Of a stretch of 44,176 nt of DNA, positions 42,502-44,176 are shown one piece after another; position 1 is the first letter of the stretch, and each line of letters starts with the position of its first letter. The DNA is taken from positions 1 through 44,176 of the forward strand of contig NZ_NIWU01000012.1 in NCBI RefSeq assembly GCF_002236105.1, written 5' to 3'. The notes under the pieces were generated by a model. It saw only the letters and a list, made by a program, of their open reading frames with translations, ran no database searches and was not told where the DNA came from. The position numbers and the translations under genes were made by a program. This stretch comes from Pseudomonas umsongensis (GTDB lineage: Bacteria; Pseudomonadota; Gammaproteobacteria; Pseudomonadales; Pseudomonadaceae).

Positions 42502-42613
42502 CTGTTGGAGCGAGCATGCTCGCGATGGTCCTCAACGATAACGCGGGAAACCAGACGCCCCGCAGTGCCCTCAGTTTTTTCGTCGGAACACCACCCGGAG
42601 CATGCTCGCTCCT
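42502..42613. repeat. BIME with core and TTCCGACGAA module on the right
   Basis: Terminal GGAGCGAGCATGCTCGCGA and its reverse GCATGCTCGCTCC flank a core (TCAACGATAACGCGGGAAAC and onward) matching the element at 22912. The TTCGTCGGAACACCACCCGG module is at the right end here and at the left end there. Confidence 0.85.
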
Positions 42614-42724
42614 AAAGAGGGTTAGCGCTATTGCTGCGGGTAAATATTTAGGCTTCACCGAACAGTCTACATTCGATATTTTCCTCTTCGGCGAGCAAGA
42701 AGCGGATGTGGCGCCTCTCGATTC
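42614..42724. other. Intergenic, nothing assigned
   Basis: A short AT-leaning stretch between a BIME and the end of the leftward Sel1-repeat gene. The open frame that reads across it (42516-42818) starts inside the repeat and is not a gene. Confidence 0.4.
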
Positions 42725-43918
42725 TCAGGGTTGGCAGGATTTCGCCTTTCTCGAAACGGGAACCTGTGCACCTTCGAGGCGCGAGAAAAGCTGGCCACCA
42801 ATATCGGCTTTCCAGTAGCCAGTCTGCGGGCAGACTTGCCCGCTATAGCAGTACGGCGCCGATAAGTGAGCCTGGCTGAATGCAGGGGATCCCGGAAGAC
42901 CACGGCCGGTGGCCGGGTCCAGGAGTTTGGCCTTGGACAGTTGGTTGATCAGAGCAGTGCTGGGCTTTTCTGGCGGGATATTGGCCAGGCGTTCTTCGAG
43001 CCATTGCAGCTTGCCGTCCCAGGCGGGCAGTTTGGCGGGAGGCAAGGGGAGGATTTCGTTGATTTCGGGGACGTTTGGTTTGGCGTAAGAGTAGTTGCCC
43101 AGCACTTTGCTTATTTTTTCGTAGCGTTCGGCACGTTCGAGGTCTTCCTGTTGGGCGAGATAATGAAGCTCATTGGTAGAGAGCGGATTACGAAAGCCTT
43201 GCTCTAACGCGTAAGCTGAGGTTTCGTCACCTGCAGCGACTCCAAGTTGATAGGCTTCGAGTGCTTCCTGGTATAGCTTTTTGTTCTTGAGATTTATCCC
43301 CAATTCAATCGCTGCCTCGCCATGGCCTTGCTCAGCAGCACAGCGGCGCATTTGCCGTGCAATGTCCGGAGCCATATCGCTCGGCGCCAATTTGTCTCCC
43401 ACATAGTATTGTGCCTGGGCGTTGCCGTGATCAGCAGCCTTACGGTAGTAGCGCAGGGCCATTTCCGGATCCTGCTTCAGCCCCGCCGAACCTTGTTGCA
43501 GGAAGATCCCGACGAAGTAATAACCCGTAGCCACTCCTTCGCTGATCAATCGTTCGCTCAAACGCAAATGCTCGTCGCCCCGAAGCTGGAAATGGCCGCG
43601 CATGGCACCGTTCTGCAGGTTAATGTTGGCCTTGTAATGACCGTTTTCTGCCGCAATGCGGTACAGCCTTTCGATCTCCACATCGACGCTTTTGTCTTCT
43701 TTGAGCTGATTGTTTTTTTGCAGCCAGCGCGCGTACTGGAACAGCACATCGGACTCGGCGGAGGGCGTGGGGAATTGCTCGTGCACACAGCTAAACGCCA
43801 GATCGGCCTTGATCTCGTTAAGTGATTTCACCTGAGGGTCCTTCTTCATATAGGTAAAAGTGCTGCGGCTGTCGCAAGCAGTCAGCAGCAGGCATGACAA
43901 CAAAAGAGCGAGACGCAT
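42725..43918 (-). CDS. Sel1-repeat lipoprotein with CPxTGxW C-terminal motif
   Basis: A 397-aa lipoprotein with signal MRLALLLSCLLLTAC (lipobox LTAC, cysteine at residue 15). Sel1/TPR-like repeats follow at about residues 85-240 (ALRYYRKAADHGNAQAQYYV, CAAEQGHGEAAIELGINLKN), then a linker (LPPAKLPAWDGKLQWLEERL) as in DUF6396-type proteins, and an end with YCYSGQVCPQTGYWKADIGG, a short motif common in proteins coded beside type VI secretion effectors. The start at 43918 overlaps the upstream gene's stop by one base. A partner or immunity role for the upstream product is likely by layout but not shown. Confidence 0.72.
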   Translation of the reverse strand: MRLALLLSCLLLTACDSRSTFTYMKKDPQVKSLNEIKADLAFSCVHEQFPTPSAESDVLFQYARWLQKNNQLKEDKSVDVEIERLYRIAAENGHYKANINLQNGAMRGHFQLRGDEHLRLSERLISEGVATGYYFVGIFLQQGSAGLKQDPEMALRYYRKAADHGNAQAQYYVGDKLAPSDMAPDIARQMRRCAAEQGHGEAAIELGINLKNKKLYQEALEAYQLGVAAGDETSAYALEQGFRNPLSTNELHYLAQQEDLERAERYEKISKVLGNYSYAKPNVPEINEILPLPPAKLPAWDGKLQWLEERLANIPPEKPSTALINQLSKAKLLDPATGRGLPGSPAFSQAHLSAPYCYSGQVCPQTGYWKADIGGQLFSRLEGAQVPVSRKAKSCQP

Positions 43919-44166
43919 CAGTCGATGTCCTTCAGCGTGGCTTTGTCGTAATAAAACTCGACGAGGGAGGCGTACGGTGTACCCATACCCTTTTCCTTCT
44001 GGCGATCTTTGTTTTCTTTCATGATGTCTTGCCACTCCTTGAACGCTAACCCCGGATCATCCTGCGCCCCCATCCCCCCCGTATGCATCTCCCACAGCCT
44101 TCGCCTCAACCCCCGCGTCACACTCGCCCACTCATGGGCAATGTTCAGTTCACTGTCGACCTGCAT
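43918..44166 (-). CDS. 3' part of an upstream gene, possible T6SS effector (partial)
   Basis: At least 82 codons open at the window edge and end at 43918 in a TGATG overlap with the lipoprotein gene. The part seen is hydrophilic and helical (HEWASVTRGLRRRLWEMHTG, KEWQDIMKENKDRQKEKGMG). The true start lies outside, so the Met at the edge should not be taken as the N-terminus. The layout (effector followed by a Sel1 lipoprotein) hints at type VI secretion cargo; the sequence here is too short to name a family. Confidence 0.55.
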   Translation of the reverse strand: MQVDSELNIAHEWASVTRGLRRRLWEMHTGGMGAQDDPGLAFKEWQDIMKENKDRQKEKGMGTPYASLVEFYYDKATLKDID

Positions 44167-44176
44167 GCTGCGGGTG

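Noticed and set aside
42516..42818. 100-aa open frame beginning MLAMVLNDNAGNQTPRS
   Set aside because: It starts inside a BIME; similar peptide strings arise from the related BIME at 22912, so it is repeat translation, not a gene.

Overview
The window reads as chromosomal DNA of a fluorescent-group Pseudomonas. The basis is the protein relationships (many genes line up with the P. aeruginosa PA0130-PA0148 neighbourhood and with its tad/rcp pilus locus), the GC-rich codon use, and the dense REP-type palindromes (GGAGCGAGC.., GGAGCTGCCGCAGGCTGCGATC.., GGAGCGGGCTTGCCCGC..) typical of that group. The species assignment is inference; no rRNA or tRNA gene is visible.

Region 1 (about 0.2-17.5 kb) is a nucleobase/nucleoside and beta-alanine catabolic block. 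It holds malonate-semialdehyde dehydrogenase and beta-alanine:pyruvate transaminase with a divergent LysR (BauC/BauA/BauR-like), a RutR/PydR-like TetR regulator, a YigZ protein, a Bmp-type nucleoside ABC transporter (ATPase plus two permeases), 8-oxoguanine deaminase, the Bmp binding protein, a 2-oxoglutarate/Fe(II) oxygenase of unknown substrate, and a Pa0148-type adenine deaminase. Beta-alanine is the end product of reductive uracil breakdown, so pyrimidine-derived and purine-derived steps sit together. Set into the block are a MerR-like gene whose DNA-reading part appears deleted, a small membrane protein facing it across an intact MerR-type promoter, an SDR and a ChaA-type antiporter. The 519-bp gap before the transporter carries three perfect DnaA boxes.

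Region 2 (17.5-22.1 kb) holds an ArsR regulator with an extra C-terminal domain, a LysR divergent from a zinc-less medium-chain reductase, a 56-aa protein, and a Bcr/CflA efflux pump with a palindromic operator candidate. Region 3 (22.1-25.9 kb) is a copper module: copZ, a secreted small protein, copA and cueR, with CueR-type promoters before copZ and copA. Region 4 (26.0-34.0 kb) has a RIO-like kinase, a dCache chemoreceptor, an AraC regulator, and a divergent thiolase / FabG4-like reductase plus MaoC hydratase set.

Region 5 (34.0-42.5 kb) is a Tad/Flp pilus locus. Flp prepilin and an orphan receiver protein run leftwards; rcpC-rcpA-tadZ-tadA-tadB-tadC-tadD and a DUF3613 gene run rightwards as a tight operon. 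TadE/F/G pseudopilins and a prepilin peptidase are not in the window. Region 6 (42.5-44.2 kb) holds a Sel1-repeat lipoprotein and the 3' end of an upstream gene, possibly type VI secretion cargo and partner.

At least eleven paired REP elements of five sequence families lie almost always at gene 3' ends. The most unusual points are the broken MerR beside its intact promoter, the DnaA-box cluster, the uncharacterised oxygenase in the purine block, the orphan receiver beside flp, and two BIMEs that have swapped terminal modules.
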